Shown in pieces: positions 1 to 7,622 of a DNA stretch of 16,663 nt. Where the stretch lies: positions 1 to 16,663 of the forward strand of contig CALAUH010000346.1 of assembly GCA_937892225.1 (NCBI GenBank), given 5' to 3'. Origin of the DNA: an uncultured Treponema sp. Its GTDB lineage: Bacteria; Spirochaetota; Spirochaetia; Treponematales; Treponemataceae. The translations under genes were made by a program, and so were the position numbers. The notes beneath the pieces are model-generated. The model was not told the origin of the DNA. It searched no databases and saw nothing but the letters and a program-made list of their open reading frames with translations. How positions within the stretch are numbered: position 1 is the stretch's first letter; every line of letters starts with the position of its first letter.

Positions 1-774
1 ATGTTTATCTGTTTCAATTGTAAACTTAGAACGGATTGTAATTTTTCCGCGTCCTGTCTGATATGCCTTTTTAATTCCAGCAGTACCATAAATTATACCG
101 CCTGTTGGAAAATCAGGACCTTTTACATAATGCATTAATTCTTCAATAGAAATATCCTGATTATCAATATAAGCAGAAATGGCAGCAGCAACTTCTCTTA
201 AGTTATGTGTAGGCATATTTGTAGCCATACCAACTGCAATACCAGTTGTACCGTTACAAAGAAGGAATGGAAATTTAGAAGGAAGAACTCCAGGTTCATC
301 ACATGTGTCATCAAAGTTGCGAACCATATCAACTGTATTTTTGTTGATATCAGAAGTCATCTCTTCTGTGATTTTAGACATCTTTGCTTCGGTATAACGA
401 TAAGCTGCAGGAGGGTCTCCGGCAATTGTACCAAAGTTTCCCTGTGGTGTTACTGTTGTATAACGCTGAGCAAAATCCTGTCCAAGACGAACAAGTGCAT
501 CGTAAACTGAAGCATCTCCATGTGGATGATAATGTCCTAAAACTTCACCAACGATTGTGGCACACTTTTTAGTTTTACCTCCACTTGCAAGATGAAGTGT
601 ATCCATTGCGTACATAATTCTTCGATGTACTGGTTTAAGACCATCACGAACATCTGGTAATGCACGTTGTACAATTACAGACATTGAGTAGTCAATGTAA
701 GCCTGTTTTACTTCATCTTCAATTGGAATTTTTATTACTGTTCCACCTTCTGGTGTTTTCATCTCTTCTAACAT
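1..774 (-). CDS. gyrA: DNA gyrase subunit A, N-terminal part (cut by window edge)
   Basis: This is the breakage-reunion subunit of DNA gyrase, which with GyrB introduces negative supercoils using ATP. Only the first 258 codons are inside the window and the frame is open to base 1. Visible motifs are IDYSMSVIVQRALPDVRDGLKPVHRR-like sequence at residues 27-52 (quoted here by type), the quinolone-region HPHGD at 83-87 followed by Ala88-Ser89 and Asp92, and the catalytic Arg126-Tyr127 in the AAYRYTEAK context. The start ATG at 774-772 has an AAGGA ribosome site at 785-781, six bases away; a second in-frame ATG at 762 is possible but would remove residues seen in relatives. gyrB ends 33 bases upstream on the same strand, so the two are probably co-transcribed. 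The residue at the E. coli Ser83 position is Ala, discussed in the findings. Identity is certain from the motifs. Confidence 0.97.
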   Translation of the reverse strand, partial: MLEEMKTPEGGTVIKIPIEDEVKQAYIDYSMSVIVQRALPDVRDGLKPVHRRIMYAMDTLHLASGGKTKKCATIVGEVLGHYHPHGDASVYDALVRLGQDFAQRYTTVTPQGNFGTIAGDPPAAYRYTEAKMSKITEEMTSDINKNTVDMVRNFDDTCDEPGVLPSKFPFLLCNGTTGIAVGMATNMPTHNLREVAAAISAYIDNQDISIEELMHYVKGPDFPTGGIIYGTAGIKKAYQTGRGKITIRSKFTIETDKH

Positions 775-785
775 ATCTATTCCTT

Positions 786-803
786 AACTAACGGTTGTTA
801 GTT
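786..803 (-). repeat. Hairpin in the gyrB-gyrA gap, next to the gyrA ribosome site
   Basis: A perfect 7-bp inverted repeat, AACTAAC and GTTAGTT around a 4-base loop, lies in the 33-base gap. On the gyrA mRNA sense strand it ends directly before the AAGGA ribosome-binding site at 785-781. No T-tract follows, so it is not a terminator. It could influence re-initiation at gyrA or mRNA stability; this is inference. Confidence 0.5.
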
Positions 804-807
804 TAAA

Positions 808-2727
808 CTATATATCCAAATTTGCATAACTAGAATTTTCTTCAATGAAGTTTCTTCTAGGTTCTACTTCTTCACCCATACAAACACTAAAAATTTTATC
901 TGCTGCAATTGCATCTGGAATTGTTACTACACGCATTTTTCTGTGAGATGGATCCATTGTTGTTTCCCATAATTGTTTTCCGTCCATTTCACCAAGACCT
1001 TTATAACGCTGAACATCAGCTTTTTCACGCTGATCTCCAAGTGCATCTAATGCTGCATCACGTTCTGCATCTGAATAACAATAAACTGGTTCTTTCTTTC
1101 CAAGCTGAACTTTAAACAAAGGTGGCATAGCAAGATATACATATCCATGTTCAATAATCTGAGGCATATAACGGAAGAAGAAAGTTAACAACAAAGTACG
1201 AATATGAGAACCATCAACATCGGCATCGGCCATGATAATAATTTTGTGATATCGTAATTTGTCTATATTAAAATCTTTACCAAAACCTGCACCTAATGTT
1301 GCAATAACTGGTTCAAGTTTATCATTGTTCATTACTTTTTCTGGACGAACTTTTTCAACGTTCAACATTTTTCCCCAAAGAGGAAGAATAGCCTGAGTTT
1401 TTGGATCTCTACCCTTTTTGGCAGAACCACCGGCAGAATCTCCTTCGACTATGTATACTTCACACATTTCTGGATTTTTCATTGAACAGTCAGATAATTT
1501 TTCTGGAAGGCCAAAACCATCACTCATTGTCTTTTTACGCATATTATCTTTTGCTTTACGAGCGGCAATTCTGGCTTTTGCTTCATCCATTACTTTTTTA
1601 AGGATTGATTCCAAAACACTAGGATTTTGTTCAAAATAAATTGTCAGTTTTTCTTTTAATACCTGATCAACAATTGTTCGAACTTCTGTATTTCCTAATT
1701 TTTCCTTAGTCTGTCCTTCAAATTCAGGTTCTGGAACTTTCATAGAAATTACAGCAGTTAAACCACTTGCCATATCTTCATATGTAAGTTTTTCATCCTT
1801 ATCCATTTGTTTTTTTAATTTTTCATTTGAATCTAAAAATTTATTTAAAACAAAACGTAAGGCAGATTTAAATCCTTCAAGATGAGTACCACCATCACGA
1901 GTATTAATATCATTTACATAAGTTCTAATATTTTCTGAAAAAGAATTGTTGTAATGCATAGAAATTTCAGTTACAACATCATCTTTTGTTTCATTAATAT
2001 AAATTGGTTCTTCAGGAACAACAGCTTTACCAACATCTATATTTTTAACAAATTCATTAATACCACCGGCAAACTGAAGTATTTCTTCTTTTGGTGTTTC
2101 AAGACGTTCATCTCTAAAGGTAATTACTACACCACTATTCAAAAATGCAAGTTCACGTAATCGATCTTTAAGAACATCATAATCATAAGTTGTTGTTTCT
2201 GTAAAAATTGTTTTATCAGCTTTCCAGCGGATTATTGTTCCATGAGCATCTGAATCACCTATTACTTCTACTTTTGATTTTGCAACACCTTTTTCGTAAC
2301 GCTGACGATAAATATGACCATCACGAGTTACAGTTGCTTCCATCCAGTCAGAAAGAGCATTTACACAGGCAACACCTACACCATGTAAACCACCGGATAC
2401 TTTATATGAACCTTTATCAAATTTACCACCGGCATGAAGACGAGTAAGTACTAATTCCAAAGCACTAACATGTTCAGTTGGATGTTCATCAACAGGAATA
2501 CCACGACCATTATCTTCTACACGAACAACGTCATCTTTTTCCAAAGCAACAATAATTGTGTCACAAAATCCAGCCATTGCTTCATCAATAGAGTTATCTA
2601 CTGTTTCATAAACAAGATGATGAAGTCCACGTGGTCCTGTAGATCCAATATACATACCAGGTCTTTTACGAACTGCTTCCAATCCTTTTAAAACCTGGAT
2701 ATTACTTGCACCATAATTATCTGACAT
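808..2727 (-). CDS. gyrB: DNA gyrase subunit B
   Basis: This is the ATPase subunit of DNA gyrase, a 639-residue protein of normal length for the short (non-inserted) GyrB type. The GHKL ATPase domain shows Glu41 in YETVDNSIDEA, the ATP-binding VEDNGRGIP at 70-78 and the glycine-rich lid GGKFDKGSYKVSGGLHGVG at 100-118. The transducer domain follows. The Toprim domain has the metal ligands Glu428 (EGDSAGG) and Asp501/Asp503/Asp505 (MADADVDG). The GyrB C-terminal signature QRYKGLGEM is at 573-581, and the protein ends in the usual EEVEPRR(N)FIEENS stretch. Trp451 stands in PLWGKMLNVEK where most bacteria have Arg; I recall Trp in treponemal GyrB. The start has AAGGAT upstream. gyrB is transcribed divergently from dnaA and reads straight into gyrA. 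Confidence 0.98.
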   Translation of the reverse strand: MSDNYGASNIQVLKGLEAVRKRPGMYIGSTGPRGLHHLVYETVDNSIDEAMAGFCDTIIVALEKDDVVRVEDNGRGIPVDEHPTEHVSALELVLTRLHAGGKFDKGSYKVSGGLHGVGVACVNALSDWMEATVTRDGHIYRQRYEKGVAKSKVEVIGDSDAHGTIIRWKADKTIFTETTTYDYDVLKDRLRELAFLNSGVVITFRDERLETPKEEILQFAGGINEFVKNIDVGKAVVPEEPIYINETKDDVVTEISMHYNNSFSENIRTYVNDINTRDGGTHLEGFKSALRFVLNKFLDSNEKLKKQMDKDEKLTYEDMASGLTAVISMKVPEPEFEGQTKEKLGNTEVRTIVDQVLKEKLTIYFEQNPSVLESILKKVMDEAKARIAARKAKDNMRKKTMSDGFGLPEKLSDCSMKNPEMCEVYIVEGDSAGGSAKKGRDPKTQAILPLWGKMLNVEKVRPEKVMNNDKLEPVIATLGAGFGKDFNIDKLRYHKIIIMADADVDGSHIRTLLLTFFFRYMPQIIEHGYVYLAMPPLFKVQLGKKEPVYCYSDAERDAALDALGDQREKADVQRYKGLGEMDGKQLWETTMDPSHRKMRVVTIPDAIAADKIFSVCMGEEVEPRRNFIEENSSYANLDI

Positions 2728-2782
2728 ATTAATATCCTTAATTTATGATTAATTTATGCATTTTAAGTCTTTATTTGTTAAT

Positions 2783-2813
2783 AATCAAAAATTTTTCCCC
2801 TCAAATTTTGATT
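2783..2813 (-). promoter_or_regulatory. Long hairpin in the gyrB 5' leader
   Basis: AATCAAAAATTT (2783-2794) and AAATTTTGATT (2803-2813) form an inverted repeat with one extra A on one arm and an 8-base loop. On the gyrB sense strand the loop reads GAGGGGAA, the only G-rich stretch of this spacer. It sits about 55-85 bases before the gyrB start and downstream of the predicted gyrB promoter, so it would be in the transcript. It has no adjacent T-tract typical of a terminator. It may be an mRNA structure or a dyad bound by a regulator; neither is shown. Confidence 0.45.
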
Positions 2814-2846
2814 CAAATAAATAGCATTTATAATAAGAATATAATT

Positions 2847-2875
2847 ATTATATATTAAAAAACACAAAATTTCAA
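2847..2875 (-). promoter_or_regulatory. Predicted promoter of gyrB-gyrA
   Basis: On the minus strand, TTGAAA (2875-2870) is followed after exactly 17 bases by a perfect TATAAT (2852-2847). This matches the sigma-70 class consensus at 10 or 11 of 12 positions. Transcription would begin near 2840, giving a gyrB leader of about 113 bases that contains the hairpin at 2783-2813. In sequence this AT-rich a -10 match is cheap, but the combination of both boxes and the ideal spacing makes it the best candidate. Confidence 0.6.
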
Positions 2876-2910
2876 TGAACGTTTAAATCAAATAATAATA
2901 ATATTTATAC

Positions 2911-2939
2911 TTGAAGATTTTTGTTTCTTAAGTGATAAT
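2911..2939 (+). promoter_or_regulatory. Predicted dnaA promoter, placing the transcript start at the ATG
   Basis: TTGAAG (2911-2916), a 17-base spacer and GATAAT (2934-2939) form a near-consensus sigma-70 promoter. The expected start point, seven bases after the -10, is 2946, which is the A of the dnaA start codon. There is no Shine-Dalgarno-like sequence before that ATG. An upstream promoter giving a longer, A-rich leader cannot be excluded. Confidence 0.45.
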
Positions 2940-2945
2940 AAAACC

Positions 2946-4343
2946 ATGTCTAATCAGAATTATAAAGAAGCCTGGCAATATTCAATGGACCAGTTAAAAA
3001 ATGAATTTATTTCAAAAAACAATGAAAATGAATTTCAAATTTGGTTTAATATAAATTATGTAGAAGATACAATTGATACCATCACTGTTTCTGTTGCAAG
3101 TACTTTTATGAAACAGATGATTACACAGAAAGGTTATTTTTCTGTTATTGAAAATAAATTAAAAGAAACAACAGGTCAAAATATAAAATTAAATTGCATT
3201 GTTATAAGTGAAGAAAAATCAGAAAATAAAGATGCAATTATTGAAACAGAAATAAATACTGATGTAAAAGAAACTGTCGAAGATAAAAAACCTTCAAAAT
3301 CAAAAAAACAGACTCTTTTACAGGAAAAATTTACTTTTGAAACATTCGTTCCTGGAGAAAACAGTAATTTTGCTTATAATGCCGCTTTAGCAGTAGCTAA
3401 AAATCCTGGTAAACAATATAATCCGATTCTTTTTTATGGTGGTTCTGGTTTAGGAAAAACTCACCTTATGCAGGCAATTGGAAATTATATTCATGAAAAT
3501 AATTCTGAAAAATTAAAAATCTGTTATACATCAGCTGAAAATTTTACAAATGAATTTACTGCTTCTTTAGCAAATAAAAATCCTAATTCATTTAAAAATA
3601 AATACAGAAATCTAGATGTTCTTTTACTTGATGATATTCACTTTTTACAGGAAAAAAAGGGTATTCAGGAAGAATTATTCTATACATTTAATGCACTTCA
3701 CGAAAAACAGGCACAAATGGTTTTTACATGTGATAGACCAATTCGTGAAATAAAAAATATGACTGAACGTCTTGTAAGCAGACTTTCTAATGGTTTATGT
3801 ATAGATTTAACTCCACCTAATTATGAAACACGTGTAGCAATCTTAAAAAAGAAAGTTCAGCTTGAAGGAAAAACAATAGATCCAGAAATTATTGATTATA
3901 TTGCAAAAAATGTTGAAACAAACGTAAGAGATTTGGAATCTGCAATTCAAAGAGTTTTTGGATATGCTGAATTAGTTAATAAAAATCCAACAATTGAAAT
4001 TGTAAAAGATCAATTAAAAGATTTAATTTCAACTAATATTGCAGAAAATATTTCTTTAGACATTATACAAAAAGTTATAGCTGATAATTATAATGTTTCT
4101 GTTTCAGATTTAAAGGGTAAAAAAAGAGATAAAAAATTTGTTATTCCAAGACAAATTGCAATTTATATTTGCCGTGAATTGACAGAAATATCTTATACAG
4201 AATTAGGAATTGAATTTGGAGGAAAAGATCATTCAACAATTATGCATGCTTATGAAAAAATAGCAGATCAAGTAAAATTTGATTCATCTTTAAGTTCTAA
4301 AATTCAATTATTTATAAAAGAAATAAAAGAATATAAAAAGTGA
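2946..4343 (+). CDS. dnaA: Chromosomal replication initiator DnaA
   Basis: DnaA binds DnaA boxes at oriC, oligomerises with ATP and melts the adjacent AT-rich DNA. At 465 residues it has the usual four-domain layout. Domain I (about 7-86) contains the W-x-FxxNY-type helices. A charged, low-complexity linker is at about 87-125. The AAA+ domain has Walker A GGSGLGKT at 165-172, Walker B VLLLDD at 225-230 and the Box VII arginine at 279 (LVSRLSNG). Domain IV carries the DnaA signature helix-turn-helix GGKDHSTIMHA at 425-435. The ATG at 2946 is favoured because the next residues match DnaA domain I, but no ribosome-binding sequence precedes it. It is divergent from gyrB, and 260 bases separate it from dnaN. 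Confidence 0.98.
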   Translation: MSNQNYKEAWQYSMDQLKNEFISKNNENEFQIWFNINYVEDTIDTITVSVASTFMKQMITQKGYFSVIENKLKETTGQNIKLNCIVISEEKSENKDAIIETEINTDVKETVEDKKPSKSKKQTLLQEKFTFETFVPGENSNFAYNAALAVAKNPGKQYNPILFYGGSGLGKTHLMQAIGNYIHENNSEKLKICYTSAENFTNEFTASLANKNPNSFKNKYRNLDVLLLDDIHFLQEKKGIQEELFYTFNALHEKQAQMVFTCDRPIREIKNMTERLVSRLSNGLCIDLTPPNYETRVAILKKKVQLEGKTIDPEIIDYIAKNVETNVRDLESAIQRVFGYAELVNKNPTIEIVKDQLKDLISTNIAENISLDIIQKVIADNYNVSVSDLKGKKRDKKFVIPRQIAIYICRELTEISYTELGIEFGGKDHSTIMHAYEKIADQVKFDSSLSSKIQLFIKEIKEYKK

Positions 4344-4362
4344 TTTAAATGTTTATAAATCA
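4341..4362. repeat. Inverted repeat at the dnaA stop codon
   Basis: TGATTTA (4341-4347) and TAAATCA (4356-4362) form a 7-bp inverted repeat with an 8-base loop; the left arm begins with the dnaA stop codon. It is followed by A's rather than T's on the plus strand, so it does not look like a terminator for dnaA. In DNA this AT-rich it may be chance. Confidence 0.25.
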
Positions 4363-4603
4363 TAAAAAAAAGTGGATAATTTCTGAATAATTAAGTAAAA
4401 TGTGTATATGTGGATTTAAAGTTAATTCAAGTAACTTAAATATTCACTATTTAAAATCATATAAAATAAAGAATTAAGTGAGTTTTCCACAGAATTCACA
4501 TACCTTATTATTATGATTATTAAATTTATAAATATATATATAAATAAACAAAGTGTATAAAAAAGAATTTTTTTACATCATTTCTTAAATTAAGGAGTTA
4601 AAA
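4344..4603. other. oriC: Probable replication origin (oriC) between dnaA and dnaN
   Basis: This 260-base gap has no gene. It holds three DnaA-box-like sites: AGTGGATAA at 4371-4379 (reverse complement TTATCCACT, one mismatch to TTATCCACA), TGTGGATTT at 4409-4417 (two mismatches, reverse orientation) and TTTTCCACA at 4483-4491 (one mismatch). After the third site comes a run of trinucleotide-period TTA/TGA sequence (4505-4522) and then an almost pure A/T stretch to about 4560, a natural unwinding element. The flanking genes diverge from this neighbourhood: gyrB-gyrA go left, dnaA-dnaN and beyond go right. Placing oriC here agrees with the common dnaA-dnaN location. The promoter for dnaN must also lie here; several TATA-like tracts prevent a confident choice. 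Confidence 0.7.
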
Positions 4604-5719
4604 ATGAAATTTACTTTTGATAGAGATGCAATGATTAAAGAAATAGCAATTGCTCAGGAAATTATTACAAACAAAAGTCCTATTTCAATTCTTTCAAATA
4701 TTTTAGTTATTGCAGAAAATAATTCATTAACTATTAAAGCAACTGATTCAACTATCAAATTTACAACAACAATTCCAGTTGATATTCAGGAAGAAGGAAG
4801 AACAACAATTTTCTGTGACAAGTTTATGAGTATTCTTACTTCTTTACCTTCAGGTGATGTAGAATTTATTCAAAATGATATAGAAGTAACTATAAAACCA
4901 ATTGCAAAAAGATTCACTGCAAAATTAAAGAGTCAGGCTGGAGATAAATTCCCAGAAATCGGAACTTCAGAAAATATTTCTTTCTTTGAATTACCTTCAA
5001 AAGATTTTAAAGAAATGATTAAACAGACTATTTTTGCAGTTTCAGATGATAGAAATCGTTATTTTATGACAGGTGTTTATTTTGTTAAAAATAATGATGT
5101 ATTAACAATGGTTGCAACTGATGGAAGAAGACTTTCTTGTGTAAATAAAACAGGTTTAAGTGTTCCGGATTTTCAACCTGCAATTGTTCCAATTAAAATC
5201 TTATCTTGTATATTAAAAAATGCACCTGAAGAAGGAAATATTCAGGTTGCAGTTGTAGAAAAATCAATTTTTGTTAAATATGGAAATGTTGAATTTTCTT
5301 CAGTTTTAATAGACGGACAATTTCCAAATTATCAGAAAGTTATTCCAGAAGGATTATCAATGTCGTTCCAGGTTAATAAAGCTGATTTAGATGCTGCATT
5401 AAAAAGAACAACAATCATGGTTGATAAAAAAGTCAGCAGAATTATTTTCAAAATCAGTTCAGGTGAATTAAAATTAATCTCTCCTGAATCAGATAATGGT
5501 TCTGCAGATGAAATTATTCCTTGTAGATATGACGGACAAGATATAACAATGGCATTGAATTTTACATATGTAACAGAACCATTGCGTGTTATTGATACAG
5601 AAAATGTAATTTTTGATTTTAATATTAATGGTGAAGAATCAAATATTACAAAAGCTGTTATTATGCGTGGTGATGCTGCAGGTGATTATATTCACGTAAT
5701 AATGCCAATGAACTATTAA
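4604..5719 (+). CDS. dnaN: DNA polymerase III beta subunit (sliding clamp)
   Basis: DnaN forms the dimeric ring that holds DNA polymerase III and other replication and repair proteins on DNA. The 371 residues fit the family, with three repeated clamp folds at about 1-120, 128-245 and 248-371. Recognisable family features include ILSNILVIAENNSLTIKATD near the N-terminus (residues 29-48 region), a MVATDGRRLS segment in the second domain and the conserved ending in which VIMPM sits just before the C-terminus. AAGGAG lies a few bases before the ATG, a strong ribosome site. It is followed after 13 bases by recF, with which it is probably co-transcribed. Confidence 0.97.
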   Translation: MKFTFDRDAMIKEIAIAQEIITNKSPISILSNILVIAENNSLTIKATDSTIKFTTTIPVDIQEEGRTTIFCDKFMSILTSLPSGDVEFIQNDIEVTIKPIAKRFTAKLKSQAGDKFPEIGTSENISFFELPSKDFKEMIKQTIFAVSDDRNRYFMTGVYFVKNNDVLTMVATDGRRLSCVNKTGLSVPDFQPAIVPIKILSCILKNAPEEGNIQVAVVEKSIFVKYGNVEFSSVLIDGQFPNYQKVIPEGLSMSFQVNKADLDAALKRTTIMVDKKVSRIIFKISSGELKLISPESDNGSADEIIPCRYDGQDITMALNFTYVTEPLRVIDTENVIFDFNINGEESNITKAVIMRGDAAGDYIHVIMPMNY

Positions 5720-5732
5720 TAAATAAAAAAAT

Positions 5733-6833
5733 ATGTTTTTATATCAAACATTTTATAATTTTCGCAATCTGAAAAATGATACCATCAATCTTTCATCTAA
5801 AGAAGTTTTTTTTGTAGGTGAAAATGGACAGGGTAAAAGTAATATTTTAGAATCATTATATTATTCTTCTTATGGAATTTCATTTAGAACACATACAGAT
5901 TCACAAATTATAAAAAATGGTGAAAAAGATTTTAGTTTAAATTCTCTTTTTAAATCTGAAAATGATGATGTACAAAAGGTTTCCATCATTTATGAAAATA
6001 ATAAAAAAAGAATTGAAAAAAATGGAAAAAAAATAACTGACAGAAAAGAATTAATTAATACAATTCCATGCATTCTTTTTTGTCATGATGATTTAAGATT
6101 TGCAACTGGTGAACCGGAATATCGCCGTTTTTTTATAGATCAATCGTTAACTTTATATGATTCACTTTACATTGATGATTTAAGAAATTATAAAAAAGTT
6201 TTAAAAAGCAGAAATTTGATTTTAAAAAATCATGAATATGATATGCTTGATGTTTATGATAAACAACTTACAGAATTAGGATTAATAATTCAGAAAAAAA
6301 GAAAAAATACAATTTTTTTGTTTAATCAGATATTTGGCCAGCTTTTTGAAGAAATAACAGGAATATCTGGTGTTTCAATTTCTTATCATCCATCTTGGAA
6401 AGAAAAAGAAGTTGAAAATTCACAAATTTTTCCTGCTTCGCAGGATATTTTAAATTATTTAATATCTCGAAGGGAAAATGATAAACTTAACGAAACAACT
6501 TTATCCGGCCCGCACCGCGACAGAATTGATTTTGTAAAAGATCATAAATTTTTTATACCTATAGCTTCTACAGGACAATGCCGTTTAATATCACTTATCT
6601 TAAGAGTTGCCCAAGCAGTTTTTTTTACACGTACAACAAATTTAAAACCTGTTTTATTAATGGATGATGTTCTGCTTGAATTAGATCCAGAAAAAAGAGC
6701 TAAATTAACATCACTTTTGCCGGATTATGATCAGCTGATTTGTACTTTTTTACCTGGTGAACCATATGAACGCTATATGCATAATGACACAAAAGTTTAT
6801 AATATAAATAAAGGAGAATGGTATGAAAAATGA
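5733..6833 (+). CDS. recF: DNA replication and repair protein RecF
   Basis: RecF is an SMC/ABC-type ATPase that with RecO and RecR loads RecA at single-strand gaps. The 366-residue protein has Walker A GENGQGKSN at 29-37, a signature region STGQCRLISL at about 279-288 and Walker B PVLLMDDVLLELD at 306-318. The SQGQ form of the signature seen in many RecF proteins is STGQ here. The intervening region also matches RecF in form, with LSGPHRDRIDF at about 258-267. Only A and T precede the start codon, so there is no ribosome site; translation is likely coupled to dnaN, whose stop is 13 bases upstream. Its last 11 bases overlap the next gene. Confidence 0.96.
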   Translation: MFLYQTFYNFRNLKNDTINLSSKEVFFVGENGQGKSNILESLYYSSYGISFRTHTDSQIIKNGEKDFSLNSLFKSENDDVQKVSIIYENNKKRIEKNGKKITDRKELINTIPCILFCHDDLRFATGEPEYRRFFIDQSLTLYDSLYIDDLRNYKKVLKSRNLILKNHEYDMLDVYDKQLTELGLIIQKKRKNTIFLFNQIFGQLFEEITGISGVSISYHPSWKEKEVENSQIFPASQDILNYLISRRENDKLNETTLSGPHRDRIDFVKDHKFFIPIASTGQCRLISLILRVAQAVFFTRTTNLKPVLLMDDVLLELDPEKRAKLTSLLPDYDQLICTFLPGEPYERYMHNDTKVYNINKGEWYEK

Positions 6834-7359
6834 TGAAATATCTTGTTCAGAAATGATAATGAGTGCTGTAAATGTATCAACTTCTCCAGTTTATGAATTA
6901 CCGAATATCTGGAAAAGAGTAGTTTCCAGAATTAAAACAAGTCGTGATGAAGATGAAGAAAAAAGAATGCCAATTGGAGAAAGACTTGCCGGAAATACAA
7001 GAGTTGTAGATTTAAAAAACGGAACACTTTTAATCGAAACTGATCATCCCGGCTGGATACAATATTTACGAATTTATCAGAAATTTATAATTACTGGACT
7101 AAAAAAAGAATTACCTGAAATTAAAATAACAAATCTTGCTTTTAGAAATAAAGGAAGTAATGCAAATCTCTGTAATAATTATGATGATTTATATAAAAAG
7201 GAACAGTCAAAACTTACAGATAAAATAATTGAACAGGATAAATTGTTGAATAAACAGGAAAATACTGAAAAAATTGATTATTCAAAGCGTTTACCACCAG
7301 AACTTTTAGAAAAATTTGAAAGCATTAAGAAAAGTCTATTGACCGAAGACGAAAAATAA
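6823..7359 (+). CDS. dciA: DUF721 / DciA-like protein, probable replicative helicase loader
   Basis: This 178-residue protein contains a DUF721 (DciA) domain at about 28-110. The pattern is an early W (Trp30), an IGERLAGNTRVVDLKNGTLLIETDHPGWIQYL-type core at 51-82 (given by position), and a short IKITNLAFR ending. DciA proteins are the widespread ancestral loaders of the DnaB helicase in bacteria that lack DnaC or DnaI. The C-terminal 70 residues are charged and lysine/glutamate rich, and look helical or disordered. The gene overlaps recF by 11 bases and has AGGAG before its ATG, so translation is coupled to recF. The function is inferred from family and position; the gene symbol is provisional. 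Confidence 0.75.
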   Translation: MKNDEISCSEMIMSAVNVSTSPVYELPNIWKRVVSRIKTSRDEDEEKRMPIGERLAGNTRVVDLKNGTLLIETDHPGWIQYLRIYQKFIITGLKKELPEIKITNLAFRNKGSNANLCNNYDDLYKKEQSKLTDKIIEQDKLLNKQENTEKIDYSKRLPPELLEKFESIKKSLLTEDEK

Positions 7360-7457
7360 TGATATATTTTATTACTATTCTTTTTGAAATCTTAAATTAT
7401 TATTTATTTCATTTATTTTGGAGTTTTTAATAATTAAAAAATATAAGGAGCACGTGA

Positions 7458-7613
7458 ATGAAACGTACATATCAACCAAGTAAAGTTAAGAGAAATAGAA
7501 AATTTGGATTTAGAGCTCGTATGGCTACTAAAGGCGGACGCAAAGTTCTTGCAAGAAGACGCGCTAAGGGTAGAGCAAAATTAACTGTTTCTGATGAACA
7601 CAAAAAGTACTAA
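7458..7613 (+). CDS. rpmH: 50S ribosomal protein L34
   Basis: This 51-codon gene encodes L34, a small, very basic protein of the large ribosomal subunit. The N-terminus MKRTYQPSKVKRNRKFGFRA is diagnostic, followed by RMATKGGRKVLARRRAKGR. At 51 residues it is slightly longer than the usual 44-46, with a KLTVSDEHKKY tail. AAGGAG is placed eight bases before the ATG. The 98-base gap before it (7360-7457) has no gene and only weak promoter-like AT tracts. It opens the conserved rpmH-rnpA-yidD-yidC-jag cluster, and rnpA starts nine bases after its stop. Confidence 0.98.
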   Translation: MKRTYQPSKVKRNRKFGFRARMATKGGRKVLARRRAKGRAKLTVSDEHKKY

Positions 7614-7622
7614 TAAATAGGG

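Noticed and set aside
179..2691. Several plus-strand open frames of 62-79 codons opposite gyrA and gyrB
   Set aside because: They are antisense to strongly conserved gyrase codons, have no ribosome sites or recognisable domains, and are rich in His, Asn, Phe and Leu as expected from reading gyrase backwards.
2728..2945. oriC in the gyrB-dnaA spacer
   Set aside because: The spacer is AT-rich, but I found no sequence close to TTATCCACA; all the better DnaA-box matches are in the dnaA-dnaN gap.
7360..7457. Small RNA or hidden gene between dciA and rpmH
   Set aside because: No stable stem, no open frame with a ribosome site and no T-run were seen; it most likely holds only the rpmH promoter, for which no box pair was convincing.
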